From positions 1 through 20,040 of the forward strand of contig CAZPZZ010000070.1 of the NCBI GenBank assembly GCA_964591245.1: a stretch of 20,040 nt of DNA, in the 5' to 3' direction. Below, piece after piece: positions 13,585-20,040 of this stretch. The stretch comes from CAZPZZ01 sp964591245. Its GTDB lineage: Bacteria > Acidobacteriota > Vicinamibacteria > Vicinamibacterales > UBA8438. The notes beneath the pieces were generated by a model. That model had not been told where the DNA came from, ran no database searches, and saw only the letters and a list, made by a program, of their open reading frames with translations. A program made the position numbers and the translations under genes. Numbering within the stretch: the first letter of the stretch is position 1; each line of letters starts with the position of its first letter.

Positions 13585-14796
13585 ATGAAACAGATGCCTA
13601 CCCCAACTCAGGATGTGCAAGCCGTTGAGGCCGAGCATCTTCTTCAGGTGTACAAGCGTGTGCCCATCGTGTTGGACCGCGGCGAGGGTAGCTACCTCTT
13701 CGACACCGAGAATCGGCGGTACCTGGATTTCGTATCCGGCCTCGGCGTGGCCTCCCTCGGGCACGCACATCCGGGATTAGCGAGAGCACTTGCCGAACAA
13801 GCAACCAAACTAGTCCACACCTCGAACCTCTATTTCCATCCACTCCAAGGTGAAGTCGGCCGCCGACTCGCGACCCTGTCAGGCCTCCCCCGTGCATTCT
13901 TCTGCAACAGTGGCACGGAAGCTGTTGAGGGATGCGTGAAGTTTGCACGTCGCTACTGGCACACTCGCGGTGAAATTTCTCGCACACGGATCGTCGTACT
14001 GGAGCGAGCATTCCATGGTCGAACATTCGGTTCCCTATCCATGACCTGGGAACCTGCCTACCGTGCGCCATTCGAACCCCTACTTCCCGGAGTCACTTTC
14101 ATCTCTCCGACCAAACCGGCGGCGCTCGACACTGCCATCGGATCAGATGTGGCGGCCATTCTGCTTGAACCGATTCAAGGCGAAGGAGGTGTTTGGCCTC
14201 TCTCTCCAGAATTTTCAGACGCCGTGACCAATGCGTGTGAACGAACGGGCACACTGTTGATCGCAGACGAGATCCAGTGCGGATTGGGACGAACCGGCGC
14301 CGCCTTCTATTCATCCACACTTAACCTTCGGCCTGATCTCATGGCTCTGGGAAAAGCGTTGGGCGCTGGTATGCCAGTCGGAGCGATCCTCATGAGTCAA
14401 GAGGTCGCAGGCGCGATATCACCCGGCGATCACGGCACAACATATGGAGGTAACCTCCTTGCCTGTCGAGCGGCGATGGTCTTTCTGGACGCCCTGGAGC
14501 ACGGCGGTCTTGAGCGAGTCAAGGTCGCCGGTTCACGACTTCAGATGGGCCTGCAGGACCTAGCCGATCGACATCCCGTCATCACCAGTCTCCGAGGAGC
14601 CGGTTTGATGCAGGGCATCCAAATGTCAGACGCCGCGGCCATACATACCGTAGACGGTGCAATGGCCAAGGGATTGCTCATCAACCGAACTGCCGGCCGA
14701 GTCGTCCGTCTATTACCGCCTCTCACCGTCTCGGATACCGAAATCGACGAAGCCTTGCAGATCCTGGACACCGTGCTGAGCGAGCTACCAGCATGA
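13585..14796 (+). CDS. argD: Acetylornithine aminotransferase
   Basis: A 403-residue class-III PLP aminotransferase converting N-acetylglutamate semialdehyde to N-acetylornithine. Motifs in order: NSGTEAVE (108-115), the PLP-stacking region AFHGRT (142-147), ADEIQCGLGRTG (227-238), and the Schiff-base Lys257 in LGKALGAGMP. ATG 13585 is preceded by GGAACGGAA, 14 nt after argB; ATG 13594 is an alternative. Some family members also act on succinyl-diaminopimelate in lysine synthesis, which cannot be excluded. The stop overlaps the next start (ATGA). Confidence 0.96.
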   Translation: MKQMPTPTQDVQAVEAEHLLQVYKRVPIVLDRGEGSYLFDTENRRYLDFVSGLGVASLGHAHPGLARALAEQATKLVHTSNLYFHPLQGEVGRRLATLSGLPRAFFCNSGTEAVEGCVKFARRYWHTRGEISRTRIVVLERAFHGRTFGSLSMTWEPAYRAPFEPLLPGVTFISPTKPAALDTAIGSDVAAILLEPIQGEGGVWPLSPEFSDAVTNACERTGTLLIADEIQCGLGRTGAAFYSSTLNLRPDLMALGKALGAGMPVGAILMSQEVAGAISPGDHGTTYGGNLLACRAAMVFLDALEHGGLERVKVAGSRLQMGLQDLADRHPVITSLRGAGLMQGIQMSDAAAIHTVDGAMAKGLLINRTAGRVVRLLPPLTVSDTEIDEALQILDTVLSELPA

Positions 14797-15359
14797 TGGC
14801 ACCCACAAACACAGTCGTCATGGCTACGCCGAATACCGACACTCAGCGCATAGGCACCGAGCCGCCGCACCTGGCAATTCGCCCGGCGGAAAACCAAGAC
14901 GGTGCGGCAATCAGTAAACTCGTCTCGGCCAATGTGGGCCTCGGACACCTGCTGCCGCGCTCCCCTCAAGAGATCAGCCAGCACGTGTCGCGATTCCTGG
15001 TCGCCAGCCGCGACGGAACAGTGCTGGGCTGCGGCGAACTCGCCCCGCTGACCAGCACACTCGCGGAAGTTCGATCACTGGTCGTCTCCGCTTCGGCACG
15101 CGGTGAGGGAATCGGAACCGCGTTGCTATCCGAACTGGTAGAGAGTGCGCGTCGGCAGGGTGTACCGCGGCTCTGCGCATTCACTCACGTACCTCATCCG
15201 TTTGTGGCCCTCGGATTTTCTATCCTGCCTCACACCTGGCTCCCAGAAAAGATCATGACCGATTGTCAAAAATGTGAGTGGTTCCGCCGTTGTGCGCAGT
15301 ATGCGGTTGTGCTCGAACTCGATTGCGATCAGGGCAATCCACGCGGAAGAGCACGATGA
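14793..15359 (+). CDS. argA: Short GNAT-type N-acetylglutamate synthase
   Basis: A 188-residue GNAT acetyltransferase, most likely making N-acetylglutamate from glutamate and acetyl-CoA, the first committed step. The core spans about 27-155, with the acetyl-CoA pyrophosphate loop RGEGIGTALL (103-112). A C-terminal DCQKC...C cluster (Cys158, Cys161, Cys167) follows, as I recall from short stand-alone NAGS proteins of other bacteria. It lacks the kinase-like domain of classical ArgA. Position between argD and argJ, with ATGA-type overlaps on both sides, supports the role. ATG 14793, 14796 and 14820 are all possible starts; the first 26 residues look unstructured. The argA symbol is by function. 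Confidence 0.85.
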   Translation: MMAPTNTVVMATPNTDTQRIGTEPPHLAIRPAENQDGAAISKLVSANVGLGHLLPRSPQEISQHVSRFLVASRDGTVLGCGELAPLTSTLAEVRSLVVSASARGEGIGTALLSELVESARRQGVPRLCAFTHVPHPFVALGFSILPHTWLPEKIMTDCQKCEWFRRCAQYAVVLELDCDQGNPRGRAR

Positions 15360-16561
15360 TTCAACGCCTCGAGGGCGGAATCACCGCTCCGGCGGGTTTC
15401 GAAGCTGCGGGCGTCGCGTCCGGAATCAAGGCGTCTGGCTTAGACCTCGCCCTGATCGTCTCGCGGTCTCCAGCTCAGGCGGCTGGCATCTTCACCACTA
15501 ACCTGGCGGTAGCCGCACCGGTTACCGTTACGAAAGACCATCTGAAGCGATCCGGCGGCATCGCGACTGCGATCGTGGTCAATAGCGGCTGTGCTAATGC
15601 ATGCACGGGTCCACAGGGCTTGGTCGAAGCCCGCGCCATGGCCGCACACACCGCACAACAAATCAACTGCCCGGAAGAGCAGGTCTTGGTTTCGTCCACC
15701 GGTGTCATTGGCGCCCAGCTCGACGGTGCACGGGTGCGCCAGGGCATCACACTCGCGAATCAAGCCCTGAGCGCGACAGCAGGCCACCTCACGGCCGCGG
15801 AAGCGATCATGACCACCGACCCGTGGCCCAAGGAAACTGCGCTGCGTGCCAGCACACCCACCGGCACATTCCATATTGGGGGAATCGCCAAAGGCGCTGG
15901 CATGATCGAACCGAACATGGCCACGATGCTCGGCTTCCTCACTACCGATGCCGAGGTCTCAACCATTCAACTCCAGCGCGCGCTCACCGAAACCGCAAAT
16001 TCAACATTCAACGCGATCACTGTCGACGGAGAGACGTCCACGAATGACATGGTCTTGATGCTGGCTGGCGGGGAATCCGGCGTGCGCGTCGACGAACGCA
16101 ACTACCCGACATTCGTCGATGCTCTTCACACGGTATGCCAGGAGCTAGCCCTCGGAATCGTGCGGGGAGGGGAAGGCGCAACCAAACTCGTAGCCATCAC
16201 CGTGACAGGTGCCCAGAACCATGATCAAGCCAAGCAAGCGGCGCGAGCGCTCGCCAACTCTCCGCTTGTCAAGACCGCGGTGCATGGGAGTGATCCAAAC
16301 TGGGGACGACTTGTCGCCGTCGCCGGACGAGCTGGTGTCGCATTTAACCTCGCACGGGCTCGAGTCCTAGTCGGCGGCATCGAGCTTTTCGCCAATGAAC
16401 AGATTTTCAGCAACCGAGAAGTGGATGCCGCCGCGCACCTCAGCGGAACCGACGTAGCCATGACCGTGGACCTCGGTGTCGGTGGTCCAGGGCAAGCTAC
16501 CGTCTGGACCTGCGATTTGACTGCAGAGTATGTCCGGATCAATGCGGATTATCGTACGTGA
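15356..16561 (+). CDS. argJ: Ornithine acetyltransferase (glutamate N-acetyltransferase)
   Basis: A 401-residue Ntn-type enzyme that moves the acetyl group of N-acetylornithine to glutamate, recycling it; some members also use acetyl-CoA. It is made as a precursor that cleaves itself before Thr190 in MATMLGF; this motif, the oxyanion KGAGMIEPNMA region and NSGCANACTG (76-85) are intact. The C-terminus ends in the expected VRINADYRT. The start at ATG 15356 overlaps the NAGS stop and has GGAAGAG upstream; the open frame continues 26 codons further into the NAGS gene but is not family-like there. Its last 20 nt overlap a candidate small ORF. Confidence 0.96.
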   Translation: MIQRLEGGITAPAGFEAAGVASGIKASGLDLALIVSRSPAQAAGIFTTNLAVAAPVTVTKDHLKRSGGIATAIVVNSGCANACTGPQGLVEARAMAAHTAQQINCPEEQVLVSSTGVIGAQLDGARVRQGITLANQALSATAGHLTAAEAIMTTDPWPKETALRASTPTGTFHIGGIAKGAGMIEPNMATMLGFLTTDAEVSTIQLQRALTETANSTFNAITVDGETSTNDMVLMLAGGESGVRVDERNYPTFVDALHTVCQELALGIVRGGEGATKLVAITVTGAQNHDQAKQAARALANSPLVKTAVHGSDPNWGRLVAVAGRAGVAFNLARARVLVGGIELFANEQIFSNREVDAAAHLSGTDVAMTVDLGVGGPGQATVWTCDLTAEYVRINADYRT

Positions 16562-16700
16562 TTCCGACAGAACTTCGCTCCAAGCCTCTATCATGCACTT
16601 CATACAAGGCAAGTACGCTCTCCCCGCCAAAGCGCCCGACACGTGCGTGTACCGGATCACGATCAACGGACAGGGCAAATGGACATGCCCATCGACTTAG
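16542..16700 (+). CDS. Candidate small protein between argJ and argF
   Basis: A 52-residue frame that starts at an ATG inside the end of argJ (20-nt overlap, different frame) and ends 43 nt before argF. It begins MRIIVRDSDR and ends in GKWTCPST, with two Cys 14 residues apart (CVYRITINGQGKWTC). About three quarters of its third codon positions from the internal Met (16593) onward are G or C, as in real genes here, and it fills an otherwise odd 182-nt gap in a tightly packed operon. Against it: no clear Shine-Dalgarno and no family that I recognise. Function unknown. Confidence 0.38.
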   Translation: MRIIVRDSDRTSLQASIMHFIQGKYALPAKAPDTCVYRITINGQGKWTCPST

Positions 16701-16743
16701 CGTGACAGAGCCATCCGGAAACGCACAGGCTGAGACTAACAGG

Positions 16744-17724
16744 ATGAATACAGCAGGACTCAAGAAATCGGACATCACGACGGAGACCGCGCGGACCTAC
16801 CTTTCGGTGCTCGACCTCTCACCCCAGAGCCTCGATTCCTGCCTTGACCTAGCCGCCCGACTAAAGCGTGAACGTACTCTCGGCCCTGACGCCCCCACGA
16901 GAAACGCTCTAGCGGGCCATGCCCTTGGACTACTTTTCGATAAACCTTCGCTGCGAACACGTACCGGTTTCGAGATCGCGATGCGAGAACTCGGTGGCAT
17001 CGTCACCTGCCCACCCTCAGCTGATGCACTTGGTACACGAGAGGCTCTGGCGGATGTGGCGCGGACTCTCGAACGCTGGATCTCTATAGCGGCCATTCGC
17101 ACTTTCGAGCAGGCCCGACTCCAAGAGTTCGTCCAAGCCACCAATCGGCTGTGCGTCGTAAACGCTCTCACCAATGAAGAACACCCCTGTCAAGCGCTCG
17201 CCGACTGTCTGACACTTCGCGAACGATACGGATCACTTCGGGGTCGAACCCTTGCCTATGTCGGAGACGGTAACAACGTAGCGGCGTCACTCACGCACGC
17301 CGCCGCCATGCTGGGTCTGAATCTCCGCTTGGCCTCCCCGAAGGAATACGCACTACCAGAAACCACGATCGCCACGGCACGCGGGATATCTCAGCACGGC
17401 GCTGACATCGTGCAGTTAGACGACCCCATCGCTGCCGTACGTGGCGCTGATGCGGTGTACACGGATGTCTGGACGTCAATGGGGCAAGAAGCGGAAGCGC
17501 TGCACCGGCGCAAAGCGTTCACGGGCTATCGCGTGACGACCAAGCTAATGGCTGAAGCCGCCACCGGGGCGATCTTCCTCCACTGCCTTCCTGCCCACCG
17601 GGGTGAGGAGGTAGACAGTGAGGTAATTGACGGCCCCCACTCCGCTGTCTTCGATCAAGCGGAGAACCGGTTACACACCCAAAAAGCACTGCTTTTGATG
17701 TTGTTGGGAAAAGCGGCCGCGTAG
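16744..17724 (+). CDS. argF: Ornithine carbamoyltransferase
   Basis: A 326-residue transcarbamylase making citrulline from ornithine and carbamoyl phosphate. The carbamoyl-phosphate loop is SLRTR (69-73), with HPCQALAD (147-154), the ornithine-binding DVWTSMGQE (241-249) and HCLPAHRGEEV (280-290). The SMG loop marks ornithine rather than acetylornithine or aspartate as acceptor, which fits the presence of argJ. The frame is open back to 16558, but the family N-terminus begins at ATG 16744, with AGG immediately before it and a weak site further up. Last gene of the arginine operon; it ends 11 nt from the convergent purE with no visible terminator. Confidence 0.96.
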   Translation: MNTAGLKKSDITTETARTYLSVLDLSPQSLDSCLDLAARLKRERTLGPDAPTRNALAGHALGLLFDKPSLRTRTGFEIAMRELGGIVTCPPSADALGTREALADVARTLERWISIAAIRTFEQARLQEFVQATNRLCVVNALTNEEHPCQALADCLTLRERYGSLRGRTLAYVGDGNNVAASLTHAAAMLGLNLRLASPKEYALPETTIATARGISQHGADIVQLDDPIAAVRGADAVYTDVWTSMGQEAEALHRRKAFTGYRVTTKLMAEAATGAIFLHCLPAHRGEEVDSEVIDGPHSAVFDQAENRLHTQKALLLMLLGKAAA

Positions 17725-17735
17725 CTGACCAAAAC

Positions 17736-18233
17736 TCAACCTTGCTCAAGTTCTGCAGCCGACCGCTCGACCTTCGCCGCCAGACCTTGTCGATACTCGT
17801 CGAGTCGCGATCGCACAGCCGAGTCGGACACCGCCAAAATCTGTGCCGCCAAGACCGCCGCATTGGTGGCCCCAGCCTTACCGACAGCAACGGTGGCCAC
17901 CGGAATCCCTGGTGGCATCTGCACGGTTGACAGTAACGAATCGAAGCCCCCGAGCGGAGATGAATCGATGGGCACCCCGATCACCGGTGCAGTCGTGTGC
18001 GCGGCCACCACACCCGCAAGATGCGCTGCAGCACCTGCCCCAACGATAAACACCTTGGTCCCCCGATTCAGAGCCTCATCGAGTACCCGACGAACCCGCT
18101 CAGGTGTTCGATGCGCAGACGCAACCGTCATGTGCGAGGAAATCCCCAACTCCTCCAGCGTCCGAACAGCGTTGGCCATTACGTCGGCATCCGACTTAGA
18201 CCCCATCAGCACTTGTACCTGCAAGTCACTCAT
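17736..18233 (-). CDS. purE: N5-carboxyaminoimidazole ribonucleotide mutase
   Basis: A 165-residue class I PurE, which isomerises N5-CAIR to CAIR in purine synthesis. The GSKSD (near residue 11) and ASAHRTPER (near 40) phosphate and carboxylate motifs are intact, and GVPIDSSPLGG is the family's conserved mid-segment. ATG 18233 was chosen because GAGGT lies 5 nt upstream; an in-frame ATG at 18248 would add 5 residues. Class I enzymes normally work with PurK, which is not in the window. It lies downstream of purD across 110 nt that contain a perfect 13-nt palindrome. Confidence 0.94.
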   Translation of the reverse strand: MSDLQVQVLMGSKSDADVMANAVRTLEELGISSHMTVASAHRTPERVRRVLDEALNRGTKVFIVGAGAAAHLAGVVAAHTTAPVIGVPIDSSPLGGFDSLLSTVQMPPGIPVATVAVGKAGATNAAVLAAQILAVSDSAVRSRLDEYRQGLAAKVERSAAELEQG

Positions 18234-18253
18234 CACTACCTCTTTCATTCAAC

Positions 18254-18266
18254 GGGACAATGTCCC
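18254..18266. promoter_or_regulatory. Perfect palindrome upstream of purE
   Basis: GGGACAATGTCCC has 6-bp arms around one base and ends about 20 nt before the purE start. It could be an operator or an mRNA hairpin in the purD-purE gap. It does not match the PurR or PurBox consensus I know. Confidence 0.4.
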
Positions 18267-18343
18267 AGAACCCAGGTGAGCCACCAAACGATTCCCACGC
18301 GCTCACACCGCTTCACGAGCCGCACGTGTACACAGCCTGACCG

Positions 18344-19492
18344 TTACTGCTCCTTGCTCTGAGCAGCTATTTCCCGGACGGCCTTCTGGCCGATATCCGT
18401 CCGCACCTGCTTGCCAGCAAAGGTAATACATTGTTCGGCCTCGTACGCGCGGCGAATCGCAGTCGTAAAGTCTGCACCGCGGCCAACGACCGTCAGCACG
18501 CGGCCACCCGCAGTGACGACGCTGCCGTCCCTCCATGCCGTGCCCGCATGGAAGACGAAGGTGTCCTCAAGCTTCTCCACCTCATCGAGTCCACTGATAA
18601 CGGCCCCGGTCTCATAGGCCCCAGGATAGCCACCAGACGCGAGCACCACACCCACATGAGACACGGTCGTACGGGAGCAAGCCACCGCGGACAACGCCCC
18701 TTCGGCCGCGCTTCGCAGTAGTGGTGCCAGTTCGTCCTCCAACATGGGGAGGACGACCTGCGCCTCCGGATCCCCCAGACGGACATTGAACTCGATGACC
18801 TTNNNNNNNNNNNNNNNNNNNNNNNNNNNNNNNNNNNNNNNNNNNNNNNNNNNNNNNNNNNNNNNNNNNNNNNNNNNNNNNNNNNNNNNNNNNNNNNNNN
18901 NNTCGCCTACGAGGCACTCTTCGATCACGACCTTCAGCCCAGCCGCACCAAACTGTCCATCAAGCATTGCCGCCCGAACCGCTGCTTCAGCTGAGCCACG
19001 GTCGGCAGCAACCGTCACCCCTTTACCGGCTGCTAAACCATCAGCCTTGACGACAACCGGAAAACCGAATTCCGCACCGGACACAGCGTCGATTGCGTCG
19101 TCCACACGGTCGCAAACACGGAAACGTGCCGTTGGCACCCCCTGCCGCGCCATGAAGTTCTTGGCAAACGCTTTACTTGACTCAAGTTGAGCTGCGAATC
19201 GACTTGGACCAAAGAGGCACCGGCCGCGCGCTTCAAAGAAATCCCGCACACCAGAGGCCAATGGAGCCTCCGGTCCCACAACGGTGAGATCGACCTTCTC
19301 CGCGTCAGCGCATGCCAGCACAGCGGCCGGATCGGACACGTCGAGTCCACTCCATCTCGACAACGGCCCCGTTCCTGCATTTCCCGGAACACATACGACC
19401 GATTCGACCGAAGACTCCCGACCAAGCTTCCAGGAAAGCGCGTGCTCACGCGCGCCACTCCCGACTACCAGCACCTTCATCGATCTCGACAT
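18344..19492 (-). CDS. purD: Phosphoribosylamine-glycine ligase (sequence interrupted by assembly gap)
   Basis: ATP-grasp enzyme joining phosphoribosylamine and glycine, the second step of purine synthesis. The N-terminus MKVLVVGSGAREHAL, the ATP-binding VVKADGLAAGKGV segment and the metal-binding IEFNVRLGDPEAQ are all present. The reading frame is interrupted by 100 N (18803-18902). As read, the protein is 382 residues, about 40 short of the usual 420-430. By comparison with E. coli PurD, about 90 residues should lie in the gap, so the N-run under-represents the true length by roughly 170 nt. Start: ATG 19492 or, closer to the family N-terminus, ATG 19480. Likely co-transcribed with purE. 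Confidence 0.93.
   Translation of the reverse strand: MSRSMKVLVVGSGAREHALSWKLGRESSVESVVCVPGNAGTGPLSRWSGLDVSDPAAVLACADAEKVDLTVVGPEAPLASGVRDFFEARGRCLFGPSRFAAQLESSKAFAKNFMARQGVPTARFRVCDRVDDAIDAVSGAEFGFPVVVKADGLAAGKGVTVAADRGSAEAAVRAAMLDGQFGAAGLKVVIEECLVGXXXXXXXXXXXXXXXXXXXXXXXXXXXXXXXXXXKVIEFNVRLGDPEAQVVLPMLEDELAPLLRSAAEGALSAVACSRTTVSHVGVVLASGGYPGAYETGAVISGLDEVEKLEDTFVFHAGTAWRDGSVVTAGGRVLTVVGRGADFTTAIRRAYEAEQCITFAGKQVRTDIGQKAVREIAAQSKEQ
18803..18902. other. Assembly gap (100 N)
   Basis: A run of exactly 100 undetermined bases inside purD. The round number points to a scaffolding placeholder, so downstream coordinates are not exact. The frame agreement across it may be chance. Confidence 0.98.
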
Positions 19493-19552
19493 ACTTCACT
19501 CTAGCGGTTATCCCCACGGGACGAGAAACCGTCCACCGCCCCACATGGGTCG

Positions 19553-19582
19553 TTGACGCTTATCTAGACTTCAGCCTAGAAT
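19553..19582 (+). promoter_or_regulatory. Strong predicted sigma-70 promoter upstream of a structured segment and rpsU
   Basis: TTGACG (19553-19558) and TAGAAT (19577-19582) with an 18-nt spacer each match consensus at 5 of 6 positions. A dyad TCTAG-N8-CTAGA (19563-19580) lies in the spacer and overlaps the -10. The predicted transcription start, near 19589-19590, coincides with the first base pair of the folded segment below. Confidence 0.6.
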
Positions 19583-19588
19583 AATCGA

Positions 19589-19706
19589 TTGCCTCGTCCC
19601 ATACGCCGGATGCTCCTCATCCCCCTCGATTCACATGAGGGGCAATCGGCCGCCGCGAAGGCCAGAATGCGTCCCGCCAGAGCTGGGACGTAATGAGGGG
19701 CGAGGC
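19589..19706 (+). ncRNA. Candidate structured RNA (free sRNA or rpsU 5' leader)
   Basis: A closed, branched fold can be drawn by eye. The outer stem pairs 19591-19600 (GCCTCGTCCC) with 19697-19706 (GGGGCGAGGC), 10 bp with one G-U. Inside are a 6-bp hairpin, CCCCTC with GAGGGG (19622-19642), and an 8-bp hairpin, TGCGTCCC with GGGACGTA (19668-19692). The word ATGAGGGGC occurs twice (19635-19643, 19693-19701), allowing alternative pairing with CCTCAT (19615-19620). It begins at the predicted start of a strong promoter. It does not resemble SRP RNA, RNase P, tmRNA or a riboswitch I know, and 6S RNA is not obvious. No covariation evidence is available here. Confidence 0.4.
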
Positions 19707-19834
19707 CGGCACGACTCGATGCGGCGGGACTTTGCCGCGGAAAGGTAGCCTAGCATATTCACCTACTCGCGCCCTGTTGAAGTTTGGCAGGCACGCGGGA
19801 AGGTCACTCGCCGTGCAAGGGAGGTGTAGCAAGT
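19707..19834 (+). promoter_or_regulatory. rpsU leader with hairpins, possible second promoter and strong Shine-Dalgarno
   Basis: Contains GCGGC-N8-GCCGC (19721-19738), a weak promoter-like pair TTGCCG (19732-19737) and CATATT (19754-19759) at 16-nt spacing, and a hairpin GCACG-N16-CGTGC (19791-19816). The latter ends exactly where the Shine-Dalgarno AAGGGAGGTG (19817-19826) begins. Ribosomal-protein leaders often fold for autoregulation; whether this one does is inference. Confidence 0.4.
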
Positions 19835-20032
19835 TTGGCTGAGGTCAAGGTACAAGAGAGCGAATCAATTGAGAGCGCGTTGCGGCGTTTCAAGCGCAAG
19901 GTGCAGCAGGAAGACATCATCAAAGACATCAAGAAACATTCGTTCTATCTGAAACCTGGAGACAAACGCCGCGCGAAGCAGGCGTTGGCCAGGAAACGGT
20001 CGCGCAAGAAGCAGCGTCGGGAAACTGAATAA
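19835..20032 (+). CDS. rpsU: 30S ribosomal protein S21
   Basis: A 65-residue basic small-subunit protein that sits near the anti-Shine-Dalgarno end of 16S rRNA and aids initiation. The family pattern is clear: EVKVQESESIESALRRFKRK, then HSFYLKPGDKRRAK and a Lys/Arg-rich end. The start is TTG 19835, read as (M)AEVKV, because AAGGGAGGTG lies 8 nt upstream and the family begins at this point. The frame is open to another TTG at 19784, but that stretch is not S21-like and contains the Shine-Dalgarno. A TTG start with a very strong ribosome site is unusual for a ribosomal protein and may set its level. Confidence 0.95.
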   Translation: MAEVKVQESESIESALRRFKRKVQQEDIIKDIKKHSFYLKPGDKRRAKQALARKRSRKKQRRETE

Positions 20033-20040
20033 CGCTCCAG

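Noticed and set aside
16558..16743. 62-residue N-terminal extension of argF
   Set aside because: The family N-terminus begins at ATG 16744; the extension is Ser/Thr/Pro/Arg-rich and overlaps the candidate small ORF in another frame.
19589..19706. Identification of the folded segment as 6S, SRP or RNase P RNA or a ZTP riboswitch
   Set aside because: The conserved bases I know for these (for example the SRP GGAAGCAGC loop, RNase P GAGGAAAGUCC and the ZTP CCGCCUGGGC core) are absent.
19617..19832. 71-residue minus-strand frame upstream of rpsU
   Set aside because: It would be antisense to the rpsU Shine-Dalgarno and leader, has no recognisable domain and no promoter or ribosome site.

Overview
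The window reads as chromosomal sequence from a moderately GC-rich bacterium, probably a scaffold assembled from short reads or a metagenome, because one gene contains a run of exactly 100 N. A Tat-exported copper oxidase, FabI and an exported BON-domain protein suggest a Gram-negative cell plan. The zinc-ribbon hypothetical protein at 7430-8092 and the bacterial deoxyhypusine-synthase-like gene remind me of Acidobacteriota (Vicinamibacteria-type), but that placement is from memory and only moderately secure. I see no prophage, IS element, CRISPR array, tRNA or rRNA.

Layout. (1) 1-2883 is a metal module: a ZIP transporter (cut by the window edge) and a two-domain multicopper oxidase overlap by 8 nt on the minus strand, and a DtxR/MntR-type metalloregulator is divergent from them. 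(2) 2892-5959 holds a QueD-like enzyme and a deoxyhypusine-synthase-like protein overlapping by ATGA on the minus strand, divergent from a sigma-54 activator that lacks a receiver domain. (3) 5968-8092, minus strand: a small membrane protein, a BON-domain protein, fabI, and a Zn-ribbon protein with a basic tail. (4) 8093-8526 has no supported gene but holds two perfect hairpins. (5) 8527-17724 is a complete arginine regulon: argR-argG-argH on the minus strand, divergent from argC-argB-argD-NAGS-argJ-(small ORF)-argF on the plus strand. Predicted ARG boxes lie over both promoters and the argC and argR starts. (6) 17736-19492, minus strand, carries purE and purD, with the assembly gap inside purD. 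(7) 19493-20032 has a strong predicted promoter, a foldable non-coding segment and rpsU (ribosomal protein S21).

How the genes work together. The arginine genes cover every step from glutamate to arginine plus the repressor. They include two possible sources of N-acetylglutamate: a short GNAT synthase and ArgJ recycling. purD and purE catalyse two steps of IMP synthesis. fabI is the last step of the fatty-acid elongation cycle. The least ordinary parts are the copper oxidase/ZIP/DtxR module, the DHS-like/QueD pair beside a sigma-54 activator, the unannotated small ORF between argJ and argF, and the candidate structured RNA upstream of rpsU.
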